Shown: in pieces, positions 34,535 through 46,793 of the stretch
Numbering within the stretch: the first letter of the stretch is position 1
How the letters are laid out: every line of letters begins with the position of its first letter
Assembly (NCBI GenBank): GCA_023014335.1
Contig: JAECYW010000002.1
Coordinates: forward strand, 3,348,001-3,412,000
Length of the DNA: 64,000 nt
Reading direction: 5' to 3'
From: Galerina marginata
Lineage: Eukaryota > Basidiomycota > Agaricomycetes > Agaricales > Galerinaceae
Made by a program: the position numbers and the translations under genes
Notes under the pieces: model-generated
The model's input: only the letters and a program-made list of their open reading frames with translations
Told to the model about the DNA's origin: nothing
The model's database searches: none

Positions 34535-34589
34535 GTAGCACCGTCAGTCGGTGAGTGTTTTCCTTCAAACTTCCAAATACTCTCTTATT

Positions 34590-35330
34590 ATGACCGTCGA
34601 TCCTTCTTTTGCGCCCATTATTGGTGGACAGCACGCTACCGAATTCTATGGTCTTCTGATCGTACACACCGACCATTTTCAGTCATACGATGCTCCAACC
34701 GAAGCTATTCGTTCTGAGGCCCGATTGGCCCGTCACGCGTTTTGCGTCCGAGTCCTTGCCCAACCTTCTACCTCGACTGAGGTTTACAAGCCTCCCGTCC
34801 CGGAGTTGATTGTCTGGACGACTGCTTTCGTGCGTATAACACTAAACTCTGTTTTATTCAAATTTTTCTGACGCTCCCGTACAGCTGAAATTCCCGAAGG
34901 ACAGCATTCAGTACGGTAGCCCCGTCGCGTTGCATTTCCTGTCGCTTTCCACTCAATGGATTACCTTAATGCGCGGTCTGCCAAGCTTCTACAATATCAA
35001 GCGCGACATGGCTCTCGCTTACGGTCCGGCAGCCGAGGAGATGCTGACCCTTATGATGGACCCCGCCTATCCCGTACTTCCGACCTTACACACCGTTCGT
35101 ATTTTTCATCAAACCTTTCTGATTTATTTTTCTAACTGTACACCCTTTAGGACGTGTACGGTGTCTGGGACTCGGGAGTCCAGAATTCGGCTGCTGAATA
35201 TCGTCGTCGCCTAGTTGACCACGCCTTCCAAGTGGAAATCAACCACTTGAAAGCGTTAGAGTGGTCCGTTATAGCTGGCGAGACCCGTCCAGGCGGCGAT
35301 TTACCTGCTACCCTTCGTTGTACTGTCTGA
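34590..35330 (+). CDS. Gene C: member of the B/C/D accessory family
   Basis: Exons 34590-34829, 34885-35094 and 35151-35330 give 209 aa, with phase-0 introns at the positions seen in B and D. Exon 2 starts LKFPKDSIQYGSPVA and ends LMMDPAYPVLPTLHT; exon 3 opens DVYGVWDSG. Exon 1 is poorly conserved among the three, apart from an aromatic/aliphatic end (VWTTAF here, LWTYAM in B). Function unknown. The gene ends about 130 bp before gene D begins. Confidence 0.75.
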
Positions 35331-35406
35331 TTGATCATTAGCCCACGTACTTCGTAGACCGTACTGTCCTTCTTTTATTACTATCTGATGTACCTCCCCA
35401 TTTGCC

Positions 35407-35412
35407 TATAAA
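35407..35412 (+). promoter_or_regulatory. TATA box, gene D
   Basis: TATAAA about 50 nt before the ATG at 35458. Confidence 0.5.
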
Positions 35413-35457
35413 TTGAGGCCATTTTTACGGTGTTCTATATCAGAGAAAAAGCCCATC

Positions 35458-36101
35458 ATGTCCTCTCTATCCAACGCTCTCATCATTACCGATAACCAAG
35501 AAGTAGCCCCCTCCAATGAGCGCGGGCAAGTCTCTGCTTCCGTGTTGGCATTTACCGTGGCTTTCGCCCGAGTCGGTGGTAGACCCGTCGACATGCCGTT
35601 TCCCGAGTTAACGCAATTGACGGAGTCATTGGTAAGACAAGTGTCTTTCCTATAGCCATTTACAATTCTTAACCGTACCATCTAGATGAACCTGGATCCG
35701 ACTCTTTTCTGCTACGGCACTGCTATTGGCAATGCCTATATCACCGCGTTCGAATCGTGGTACACGTCTTGGAGGTCACTCCGCGATCAGATGGATATCC
35801 CTAGGGAATTCTTCAACCTCATGATCCGTAAGGACCTCCCGTCCATGAGTCGCTCTTATGGGGTAAGTGCCGATTTTCCATCATGCACCGTACTTGCTGA
35901 TCGATCATTCATCTATTTCTTTAGCAACTCTACGACGCGTGGCGCGAACAAAACTACTTGATCGATGATTTGCGCGCTGACGCCCAGTTCTCCGACTATG
36001 ATCTTTTGCGCTTAAACTATGTCCGCATCAAGGAATGGTTATACCTCCAGAATATCATGAGGCCTTTCCGTGATTTTGGTTTCAGCTCGGGAGCGTACTA
36101 G
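35458..36101 (+). CDS. Gene D: member of the B/C/D accessory family
   Basis: Exons 35458-35631, 35686-35862 and 35925-36101 give 175 aa. Landmarks: CYGTAIGNAY early in exon 2, FNLMIRKDLPSMSRSYG at its end, and QLYDAWREQNYL at the start of exon 3. It is the shortest paralogue, with a reduced N-terminus. The C-terminus has a helical, aromatic-rich stretch. No known fold recognised. Confidence 0.75.
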
Positions 36102-36305
36102 TCCTTAACACAAGTCCCCATCAGATGTAGTCCATATTTGGTAGTTAATATCCTTCTATGGTAAAACATCCGTGGCTGTGAAACATGTGAATGTTGCGCC
36201 CCGTCCCCTTTTGGAGATAGGTCCGTTAACCCGTTAGTCGTTGAAATGTGAAGTCCCCCGTCCGCTAAATCAACTTTGCACCATCAGTAGAAACTCTCTG
36301 ATTAG

Positions 36306-36311
36306 TATAAG
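36306..36311 (+). promoter_or_regulatory. TATA-like box, gene E
   Basis: TATAAG about 45 nt before the ATG at 36356. Confidence 0.4.
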
Positions 36312-36355
36312 AGAGACGGTACTTTCTCTCGTACTTCTCTATCTCTTTTCTCGAA

Positions 36356-37646
36356 ATGCGTGCTGTACTCGATCCTCCGGTTGAAGATGCGGTTCGTCAA
36401 ACGTTCTACATCATGCACCATACTACCCCCGAGTCTCCACACGATGCTCGTTCTGTGTTGTCGCTTTGGGGCGGTCTTATTGATGCGGCGAAATTAATCG
36501 TGCGTACCGTACATCATTTGGCCCCGTCACTTTCTGATTAATTTTCTTTCTCAGTCGGGTTGGGTGGAACATCCTCAGCTAGTCCAGGATGCTGGCAAAG
36601 CTGCCAGGGATATTCCTTTCGGCATTCGACGTGCTTTTCAAGACTACATGAAAGCCTACCCATCCAAATTTCCGGAGTATCCGCAAGAGTACCGTAGCAT
36701 GGCTCGACTCTGCAAGTCTATTCAGGAAATTCGCGATAAGCCCGTACGAGTCAGTTTTCTCTGTATACTTCTTGTTCTATTTCGCTGACTATCCTTTCTT
36801 CTTAGCCGGCTAAACTCTCAGGTAGATCTAGCCGTCCCCGTCCCGACGATATCGAAGAAGACGTGAGTAGCTTAACCGTCCCCTCTTTTTATTATCTGGG
36901 TTACTAATTAGTTACGGTTCGTAGGATGATATGGAGGAGGTAAGACGCCTTATCAACCGTCTTTTAATTCAAGGTCTCTTAGTTAGGGCTTTCAAGGCTA
37001 TGGTCGTGGACGACGAGGGTGGTGCGGCCGGTAGTCAGAGTTCTGCTACCGTCCAATCCTCCGCTACTCCTGCTGCTGAACGCGTTCTTCGGTTCAAGAA
37101 GAAACCTGCTGCAGCTAAGGTACGCGTACCCTCGTCCGTTCATGTCAAGAAGCCTAAACCTAGAAATGCCCCCAAAGCTTGCGGAGAAGCGCATGGAAGT
37201 GAGATTTATATTTCACGAACCCATTCCTGGTCTCGATATTGAATCTCTTTCTCTCAACAAGGCACCCACGAAGCCTCCTACTGTTGCGGGAAACCCTTCC
37301 AGCAAGAAGCCCAAGCCAAACCACCCCGTCGCCGACGGTACGTATTCGTCCTTTTATTTCTAACCGTCCCTTTTACTAATTTTTCTCTGTTCAAGGGGCT
37401 ACTCCTTCTGAGCTTTCGGAATCAGCATTGCAAGAGGCTCAAGAAGTAGCGGCTTCATCTTCCCTCCCGTCCGATTTGGAGGGCGTAGATAGGCAGCTTA
37501 TGTCGTTGAGCGCGGATTTAAGTGACTACAATTATCGTGTTACTTATAATCTTCGCCAACGTGAAGCCGTCCTTCTCGAAATCGCCAAGCTTAAAGAAGC
37601 CCGTTTACATCTGGATGTCTCTCTCGACGATGCTGATAATAACTAA
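36356..37646 (+). CDS. Gene E: basic/Ala-Pro-rich protein with C-terminal coiled coil
   Basis: Clear exons are 36356-36499, 36555-36743, 36806-36862, 36925-37119 and 37396-37646. The stretch between 37120 and 37395 probably holds one coding exon (37262 to about 37337, Lys/Pro-rich), but splice choices are uncertain and an intron within 36940-36981 is also possible. The middle has basic Lys-Pro patches, and the last 80 residues are heptad-like (LKEARLHLDVSL), suggesting a coiled coil. No known family. It converges on pol, with 95 bp between the two stops. Antisense like A-D. Confidence 0.6.
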
Positions 37647-37741
37647 TCCTTATACGCGTAAATAGTCTTAGGTTTTTCCCTTAGTAGTTTGTACTGCTAC
37701 TTAGGCACTTTTCCCCAATACTATCGTCAATTTTTACGCAT

Positions 37742-39156
37742 CTATTCTTCATCACTATCAGTTTCTAAGTGGACTTTCTCTAGTGCATAGTCGCGCTGTT
37801 TCTTGCCTAAGTCCTCGATTTCTTCTGGGCCTGCTAGAATCTTTTCTAGGCCTTCTCTAGAGACGTCTATGAGGTCTAATATATCCCCCGTCACTTCTAT
37901 CTTCTCTCTGGCATAGTACGGGATCACTCTGAACGCGCCAACCTTATGTTGCCAGACGGCACCGTTCATTTCAGCAACTACGTACGACCCTCCCAGAGTC
38001 CGTCTAATTACTATCATAGGCCCTAAATATCTGGGCTTCATTTTCTTATCCAGACTATCCTCGACGGTAGTATTCCTCACTAATACTAAATCACCCGGCT
38101 GGAAGTCATAATCCTTAATGACCGCACGATTGTCGGCTTCGTAGCGTAATAAATGCTCGTACTTCTGTTGGTCAATTCTTTTTCTCATTTGATCAACGTG
38201 GACCTTATGCTTAGCTAGTGCCTGGGCACGAAATGCTATTAATTCATCGTCCGTTAGGATACCCGTCGGTGGTTTCACTAGCCAAGTGGCTTCTTTCACG
38301 TCTAAAGGTAATATTGGATGTGCTCCCGTCACCATAAAGAAAGGTGAACACCCCATTCTTCTTCTGATCGTGATTCGGTCGGCCCACATAACGTACGGTA
38401 AGAACCAGTACCACTTGTGCACGTTCTTTTCACCGAGTAATTTATATAGCATTTGCCTGACGTCCCAATGAGGTCGTTCTACAGTACCGTTAGCTTGTGA
38501 GTTGTACGGTGATATTCGAATTCCTTTGATCCCGTACTTCTCCTCAAGCCATTTAACTGCTGCTAAAAATGCTGGTCCATTATCCGTCACGAATTCTACG
38601 ATACACGCCCATCGACATATAATATCTTCCCAGATCCACATGCCAATCGACCGTCCGTCTTGTTTTCTAAGTGCCCGTCCTTCCATCCAAGATGTCATCG
38701 CGCACCGTCCATGGGCAATAAATCCACACTGATTAGAAGCGGGCGTCATATGCATAACATCTGCATGTAGGGTCTGAAAAATGGACGGTGTATGAGTTAT
38801 AATTGGTTTAATCTTTATCATAGTCTTCTGCCTTTCCTGACAAACGTGACAAGTTTTAATAAACCAATTAACATCCCTCTCCATTTCCGGCCACCAAAAT
38901 CGCTGAATTAATAGTTGGTTAGTAGCATAAAACCCTCTATGTCCAACGTGATCATGGGCTGCAGTCAACATGTACATTCGTTTATCTTTCTCAACGTATA
39001 GACGATGTTGAGCGTTTTGCCCTCGATGATACAACCGTCCTTCGTACATGATAAAACGGTTAGCGAACCGTACAAACTGCTTGTATTCTTTCTCGTTGAG
39101 ACCCTTGGGCCTATACTTCCTGTTGGCGAACCATTCAGCCATGTCAGCTATATTTC
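37742..39156 (-). pseudogene. Giant element integrase (3' half of split pol)
   Basis: HHCC domain (HDHVGHRG, then CHVCQERQ), followed by the D,D,E core: [21 protein letters not shown], and [13 protein letters not shown]. Then [11 protein letters not shown] and [13 protein letters not shown], a GPY/F-like C-terminus. The frame is open from the insertion border to the stop at 37742. Removal of 39161-44253 with one copy of TATA joins it in frame to the RT/RNase H half ([14 protein letters not shown]), so it was one pol ORF until recently. Confidence 0.85.
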
Positions 39157-39160
39157 TATA
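39157..39160. repeat. TATA target duplication of 5.1-kb element, left
   Basis: TATA here and at 44254-44257; AT-rich borders also allow a TA or ATAT reading. Confidence 0.6.
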
Positions 39161-42100
39161 TGAAACACTGCAATTTCCCAAAAGCCTGTTATACATCCAG
39201 AGTGGGTTTTTCCAATACTGCCTTTTTGCAGTCTTTACGTTTTACATATCTATAGGGTGGGTAGGCATGCCAGGGATACGTATATGGGTGCTCTGGGGTG
39301 CGGGACACAGTAAATACATGTAAACAATGTCCCCCATGATGTCGGGCACTGCCTAATGGGTGCTGCTCATCATTTGGGCGCTTTTGGGCGCCTTTAGGCG
39401 CGGGAATAAATCATGCAGGGTCTCTAAATATTGATAGCAATTAGAATTGGCTTCTGCTCGTCGTTGGGGGCGGGTTTCGGGGCTGAAAAAGCGCCAGGGG
39501 GTATATATTAGTACCCACATTCCATCTGGGATGTTGGTCACCCCGTCGGGGAGGCGCGACACGCCTAACTCGAATCTGCAAACGGATGCCATGAGTCCCG
39601 ACGGGGTCCTAGTTCCATTTTCGGACGCGTCCCGCGCCTTTTCGGCTCTTTTTGGATGAGCGATAAAAATAGATTCGTGTAGTTTTCGTGCTATATTCCT
39701 CTCATTACTTCCGTCCCGCCACTTCTCAATGTATATTCGTAATGTCCTTGTAAATACAAAACTAATGATATAATTTTTATTGCAAAATGTGACCTGGAAG
39801 TGGCCAAACGAATGAATGATACTTGCGTGTACCATAGGATGAGTGTTATAAATAGATTGCTGCGAAATGCCCGCCGTTTTTACCCTACCTCCAGCTTGAC
39901 TTACTGCCTCCTTACTTATATACATACAGCTGTAATCAGCATAAAAATGCGAACATATCTATACCAATTTTATTGACAAATAGCCGGTGGCTGGCCCTGT
40001 AATACCCTCAAAGCTTTGATTTATAGTTATAAAAGAAAATCATCGAATATAATTATTCAACAATATGTCTACCACATTAAATCGTCGTAGACTACGCTAG
40101 CTACTCAAGTTACATATAATAAAGTAGGGGGAACAGCGGCAGTACTAGCTGCCCGCTCGTTCACCCTGCCGGTCCCACCTCAGCCTTCTTCTCCACCATC
40201 CCCTCGTGCCCTCACATTCACACCCCGGTTGCTGTTGCGGCGGACTCTGAGCTGGCGAACGTCCGAGAGTGTTGAATTAGCCGGGAGACGGAGCTACGTG
40301 GTTGTCGAGGACGAGAACTGTCCGAGCCTCCACCTATCGCCTGACCTTCATCGACATCGACTACGCACCGCGGCCCACACATGACGGACTACAGGTGGGA
40401 AGACGTCGGCACCGGAGCAAAGGGAATGGCCAGGGATGAGTGGGTGTCCAAAGGGAGGGGGTGGGCTGAGCTACCAACGAACGCGAAAGCCGTTGCACTC
40501 GCGTTCGTTTCCCTGGTCCGCGTCAGCTCTGCCTCTGGCCATCGCAAGCGGGGCGCGAGCGTGGTGGGGTGGAGCAGTGCGACTCGCAGTCGGACGACGC
40601 GCGACTGCGAGATCACAGGGATAGCGAGGGGGTACGGGCAGCACAAGGGAAAACGACGACCGTCGGCGTTGACCACCGATGGAGGGGCAGCAAGAATGCG
40701 AGGGGGACAAGGCAGCCCCATTAGCCCGCCGTTGCTACCCCGCCGCCGTCGATGTATCCAAGTAAGAGCAGCACCAGTGGTGCTGCTCCTGCCCTTGCTA
40801 ACCCTGCAGTGCAGCCGCTGTGTCTGAGGCACATGCTGCTGTTCTTCCAACAGCTACCGGCGCCGCACAACCACTCCTCCATCCACCCCACCGCCCACTT
40901 CACCGCCCTTGCCGCCACCGCCCTCTCGTCACCCAAGCCATCGTAACCCGCATCTCGCTGGTACTCGTTACCACCCGCTGTTCCGGCGACCGTCGACGTA
41001 CGCATGCGAAAGTTGAGGGAGGCAGCCCGTGCCTTTGCTCCCCCAGTTGGGCGTGGGGGTTGGTATTGGAGGTGGGAAAGGGGTGGTGCCGGTGACGACG
41101 CCGGTCGCTCTGCATCTCGGAAACGGGGTGTGGCGGGTCGTGGCTGAATGGTGACGAAAGGAGTGGCATGAAGGGAAGGCGTTGGCGGCGTAAACTGCGT
41201 GGAATTGCGACTGGGCTTGGTGTGGTCGAAGGTGCTGCGGATTCGTAAGGTGGGGAGGAACGGGTGATGATGGCGTGCTTTGAAAGCGCCGGCCCACATG
41301 CGTAAGGCGAGGGGCACGCGACGCCCAATGAGGCCAAGAGGGAGCGAGGTGGAGAGGGGCAGAGGTGGTGGTGGTGGTGAGAGAAGGAGAAATCAACATC
41401 AACGTTGTTGATCGAAGGCGTGTGATTGGCTGACGCAGTCGGGCCGCGTTGACTCCGATCCGTCTTCAACATCTCGAACATCGTCTCGCTCATCCCAATA
41501 TTCACTCTAGACTCCGGAGATCGGCGGTATATACTGTATATGTAGTTTAGAAATAATATCTAGCCTCAAATAAATAATTGATAAAGAGTACCATTTATTA
41601 AATTGATTGTGTATCGAATGTTTGAAAACGTCGAGGAATTTCTTTGATCATTCATGCCTAAAAGCTATGAACTAGAGGTTAGGAAAGTTTACAATGTATT
41701 TTAGCCACGTAAAGTATCTAGAAGTTTTCAAAACAATGCATATTCTCTCTTCAATACTTTTCCTTGAGGCTAATGATGCCTGAAGCACCTGAATACCATA
41801 CCGTTAAACACACTGTTTGACCGAAATCACCACGCTCAGAGGCGCATGTTCGTATCATACCGAAAGAAATCACATTGGCCACCGGACACACGAAAATGAA
41901 TTTTTAAGTTAGCTTTTAATACATGACACTATTTATTTCTACACGTAGGGTTTGTTTTACCATCGTCCGAGACGTCTTCGACAATGACTAGCCTTGACGG
42001 ATTGCCCGGTCCGTTCGAGGCAGCCAATCATATCGATCACCGAAAACGCCGAACGCGAGATCAACCGCCATCAACACTGGTTGATCTTGCTCTCCACCAC

Positions 42101-44253
42101 CATTTCCTACATCCCCTCGCTCCCTCCTAGCCCACCCCGCCCCTCAAGGCTTCAATAACTTGTTTAGTAAGTGATATTATAGATTTCTATTGCTATATTA
42201 CTTATTTTTCTTATCTCACAGGTATTTTAATGCACGAACAACTTCGTGCCGCGCGTCGCGAGCCCCCCCTCACGTCGAGGGCTGTGGGCCGACGTTCCAA
42301 CGAATTCAGGTGGGAATAGGGTGGAGGATAACGAGGGGAGACCCTGGAGAGGGAGACCCGCCCGGTACGTCGCAAGGCGAGTCGAAATACGACTCGCCTC
42401 GCTTTCCTTCCTCCTCCGCACGCCCCCAGCTCATTCGCTCGCGGTAGGCTGGTTCGGAGCCCTCTGCCGCTGCCTATCTCGATACCGACCCCACCTACGA
42501 TGCCACCTCTCCAGGCCGCCATCGCCTTCCGCGTCCACGAAACACCCAAGGTCAGCAGAGCAGCAGCACGACCGCTGCTGCTCCTATGACACGAGTATTG
42601 TACCCCGACCAGCACAAGAAGCAGCAGCATCACCGCTGCTGCTTCTGCGACACCAATGCCCGACGAGTGAGCAGTGGTAGCAATACCGCTGCTCCCTTTT
42701 CAGGGTGACGAGGACGGGATGGCGAGGAGGCAACCAATGTTTACCTCCTCTCACTCGATGCGTCGCACCTCTTCCTCGCGTTCGCGTTCGTGACCAACGC
42801 CGTCACTCGTCCGCTACGCCTCCGCCTTCCTCGTACCGCGACGTCCCCACCACTCGAGACCCACCTGCTCGCTCCCTCCTCCCCTCGCAATTCGCCCCAC
42901 TCCAAAGGCAGACATGAACTGCGAAGAACAAACACGAATACAACGACGTTCGCGTTCGAACCCTTCCATCCCCCCACCCTCTCTCTCACTGCCCATTGTC
43001 CACAGCCCCACCTGACGGCATCTCTCAGCCCGCAGTCCACGTCACGCGTGAGTTGCGATGGTAGGGAGATGACGTGTGGGATAGGACGAAATGAAGCACA
43101 AGCTGCAGCGTCCAACTTGAATGCTGCGGCAAGTGTGAAGGGAGTGGGTTGGAGGATGGCGCCGCCATGGATTCGCCGCCGACTCCCACCATACGATCCG
43201 CACACACCATGAGTGAGTACCTCGGGAGTTGACGGTGCGAATGCGACGGTTGCGGAGAGATATTGGTGTGAGATGAGAGCCGGGGGTCTGCTTCTCGGGT
43301 CAGTGGGGGTAAGTATTGACCAGCTATGTAGTCTTACCGCTGTGTAATAGTAGAATATTCACGAATATAATTCGATCTTTGCATTTACCTGCACAAATAA
43401 GGCTTGAGGGAATAGCTGGGCCATCCAGTAGGTATTTATCCGTAAATTTGGTATGAATAGGTTCGCATTCTCAAGCTGATTACGGTTGTGTCTACACAAG
43501 TGAAGGGAAAGGTGAACTGAGCTCAGGATAGGGAAAAAACGGCGGGTATGTCGTAGAAATCTATTTATAACACTCATCCCGGAGCCGGTGGGTAACATTC
43601 AGCTGTTTGACCACTTCCAGTGCACATTTCGCAATAAAAACTATATCATTAGGTTCGTATTTACAAGGCCACTACAAATATGTATTGAGAAGTGAAGGGA
43701 AAGAGAAAATAAAGAGAATATAGCACGAAAACTGAGCAAATCTATTTTTATCGTTCATCCAAAAAGAGCCGAAAAGGCGCGGGACGCGTCCGAAAATGGA
43801 ACTAGGACCCCGTCGGGACTCATGGCATCCGTTTGCAGATTCGAGTTAGGCGTGTCGCGCCTCCCCGACGGGGTGACCAACATCCCAGATGGAATGTGGG
43901 TACTAATATATACCCCCTGGCGCTTTTTCAGCCCCGAAACCCGCCCCCAACGACGAGCAGAAGCCAATTTTAATTGCTATCAATATTTAGAGACCCTGCA
44001 TGATTTATTCCCGCGCCTAAAGGCGCCCAAAAGCGCCCAAATGATGAGCAGCACCCATTAGGCAGTGCCCGACATCATGGAGGCCATTGTTTACATATAT
44101 TTACTATGCCCCGCACCCCAGGGCACCCATATACGTATCCCAGCAGGCCTAGCTACCCTATAGATGCATAATACATAGCTGACTGCCTTTTGGCAGTATT
44201 GGAAAAACCCACTCTGGATGTATAACCGGGTTTTGGGATATTGCAGTGTTTCA
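39161..44253. mobile_element. 5.1-kb foldback DNA element inserted in pol
   Basis: Ends TGAAACACTGCAA and its complement. Inverted arms of about 0.7 kb (39161 to about 39900; about 43530 to 44253), including a nearly identical stretch of some 320 bp (39346-39665 against 43745-44064). The centre has two GC-rich blocks (about 40140-41520 and 41960-43310) flanking an AT-rich block. Long ORFs there overlap on both strands and look compositional. I see no transposase. Superfamily undecided. Confidence 0.75.
40130..43310. other. Central part of 5.1-kb element, no supported gene
   Basis: GC-rich blocks with GCTGCTG-type runs (42540-42690) and a perfect 9-bp hairpin GGCGAGTCG/CGACTCGCC (42376-42398). 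Captured host or satellite DNA is possible, but nothing was recognised. Confidence 0.4.
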
Positions 44254-46790
44254 TATATAATCGTAGCTGCTACAGGTGAACCATTTCTGAACTGCCGGTA
44301 TTCTACCGTCCTGTTGAATAGCACTTGCTGTCCGGTGCTTTTCAGGGTACGGTCCTTTCTGCTGAAGTTTATCATTATCTGGTAATGCCAATACGTTAAC
44401 TAATTGTTGTACGGCGTCACATCGTTCCGATCCTAGAGCTGCTTGATTATTAGCTAAATAGTTCTCTAAATGGATCTTTTCTTGTATCCTGAATGAATCG
44501 GCTTCCTCTAGTTCCTGTTTGAAACACGAAGTTGACTTGGCCACTCTGTCGAACCGTCCACGATCTTCCTCTATAAGATGGGCAAATTCTAGGATCGGTA
44601 AGGGACGGGTCGCACTGTTATCAGCCAAAGTGATACGTGGGCCTACTCCTGCTTGCAAGAAGGTCTCAGAGACTAATTGCTGCATGAATCCCTTACGATT
44701 GTCGATCTTATCTGCGAAGTCATTAATAGATTTGATCGGTGGCTCCGTCGGATCAGCAATAGTTATTTTAAAACGTCCCGTCAATTCGTCTTCATCTTCA
44801 GGGTCCGAGTCCGTCTCCGTTTCCGATACTTCGGGATCGGCGGGTTGCCTATGACGTCTAGACAAACCGTCAGGGCCAAAGGTTTTCCCTGCTTTATGAC
44901 GCAACTCGAAGTGATACATGCCGATCTGTTCTATCCATCGGTTTATGACCGCATTAGGCATCATGTCCGGATTGTGCAACATTCCCCCGATGAACTGGGC
45001 GTCTGTTTCCACAATTAATTTCCTGACGCCTATCAACCATTTCTTATTAGCTTCTAAAGCTTTCTTCAATCCGAAGAGCTCCCTCTTTGGTTGAGAATAA
45101 CGAGCTTCTTGTTCATTCAAGGTTATCGAGCCGAATTTTGCATAATAATGCTTCTTCGGGTCGTCCTTGTCCTCTTGGTAGATATAATACCCTACGGCAA
45201 TGTAAGAAGTATCTACCGCAAGTACTACGGCTCCCTGTCCTTCATAATCTATTGGCTTTAATGAATAAGAGTTACGAACACCCTCTTTTAACATAGCCAT
45301 ACTCTTTTCTTGGTCAGGGCCCCATTCAAACGGAGTATCTTTGCGTGTTAATTTCTGTAGGTGACGGGCTCTTAGTGCATAGTTGGAAATATAACACCGA
45401 AGAACGCCTGCCGTTCCTAGGAACGCCCGTACGTCCGATAAATCTTTGCACGGTCCCCAATCCTCAATTATCTTAACACGATCGGTAGTGGGTTTCCGCC
45501 CGTTAGGTGTACATTGATGTCCTACCACGGTGATCTCTTCTGCACATAGGAGTGACTTAGTGCCAGAGAAGGTTCCCCCACAATATTTCATCCGTTGAAT
45601 TATTCTGTTGACGTTCTGCATGTGTTCCCAGATAAAACGCCTGATCCCGTCATTTTCTGGTATCGTTTCACATGTACCGTCCGCTTTTTCATATCTAGTA
45701 GCTGGGCCTCGTACGGGCACATCATCTATATAAGGCATCGTATATTCCGGTATTTCTGCCTGTAAAATGAAATTTACATCATCATGAAATATAGGTACGG
45801 AGTTCGTCCAACCCATCGGTAAAGTCACTAGTCTCATGGCACCGTACAGTGTCTGGAAGGTAGTGAGATCCCTGCTGGCCTCGTCTAATATTCTTTCATC
45901 ATATCCGACGTATAAATCGAACATTCCACCGCATGCCCGTCCGGCGAAATGGGTAGCTAAATCTTCAGTTGCTGGGGGAACCCCTGAATGAGCAATAGTT
46001 ACTGCATTCAATGGTTCTAGACTGTGTACTAGTCTGAGACTCTTACCGTCCTTCTTGAGTACGGTAAACCACTTAGACCGGTACGACGAGTTCGATGCTT
46101 GATAGACACCCGAGTCCCTCTTGGACTTGATAATCCTACAAACCTCATCGTACAGTCCCGGCGGAATAGGAATATTTTTATATACCCAAGGTGTGTGTTC
46201 GACGGTGGGTATCACTACAGGAGGAAAGAAATCTTCCCGAAACGTGCCCCGTTCTGAGTCTTCCCATGCAAAAGCTCCATTCTGGTTCATCATAATATTG
46301 TGGACTAATTTCCTTTCTTCTGGTAAAAGAAAATCGCCTTCATGTACTTTATCAAACGCTTTCTGTCTGGCTTCGGTGTACCGTCCAGTTGGTACAAAAT
46401 CCGTTGGGTTCGGATTTAATTCCGGCATGTCCTCTAAGGGATCGCCTTTAATTTCCCTAATTATTCTAAATTTCTCTGGTAGTTCCGCGTACACTGGACG
46501 GACTTTCTGTGCTACTGGCTTATACTTCTTTCCTAAGAATACCGACGCAGACGGTTCACTAGGAAGCGAGGCTGCTGTCTGCTGGAAGTATGCTTGGGCT
46601 TTATTTCTATCTGATTCTTCAATGCCATCTTCTTGTAGGGCTTGGGATAAATATGCATCCCGTACTCCCGTATCTGTAAATTTCTGTCCTTTCGGTTGTG
46701 CATAACTAATCAAATTAATCGTCTGTGTTTCTTCATTAAGCTCAAACACCACAGCTACCTCTCCTTGATCTGGGATCAATTCCTCAAGGC
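44254..46790 (-). pseudogene. Giant element RT and RNase H (5' half of split pol)
   Basis: RT motifs in order: FTVLKKDGKSLRLVHSLEPLNAVT in part, GGMFDLYVGYDERIL, TLPMGWTNSVPIFHDDV, and the catalytic YIDD (YTMPYIDDVPV). The thumb/connection has DVRAFLGTAGV. RNase H shows AVVLAVDTSYIAVG, SQPKRELFGLKKAL, VETDAQF and HKAGKTFGPDGLSRR. All catalytic residues I can check are present. The reading frame is -1 to the protease ORF across a CTTTTTAG stretch; no ATG is needed if frameshifting operates. The C-terminus is cut by the 5.1-kb element. Confidence 0.87.
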
Positions 46791-46793
46791 CGT

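Noticed and set aside
40381..43212. Many overlapping 100-200-codon ORFs on both strands in the 5.1-kb element
   Set aside because: GC-rich sequence opens all frames at once; no motif, and low-complexity Ala/Pro/Arg/His products.
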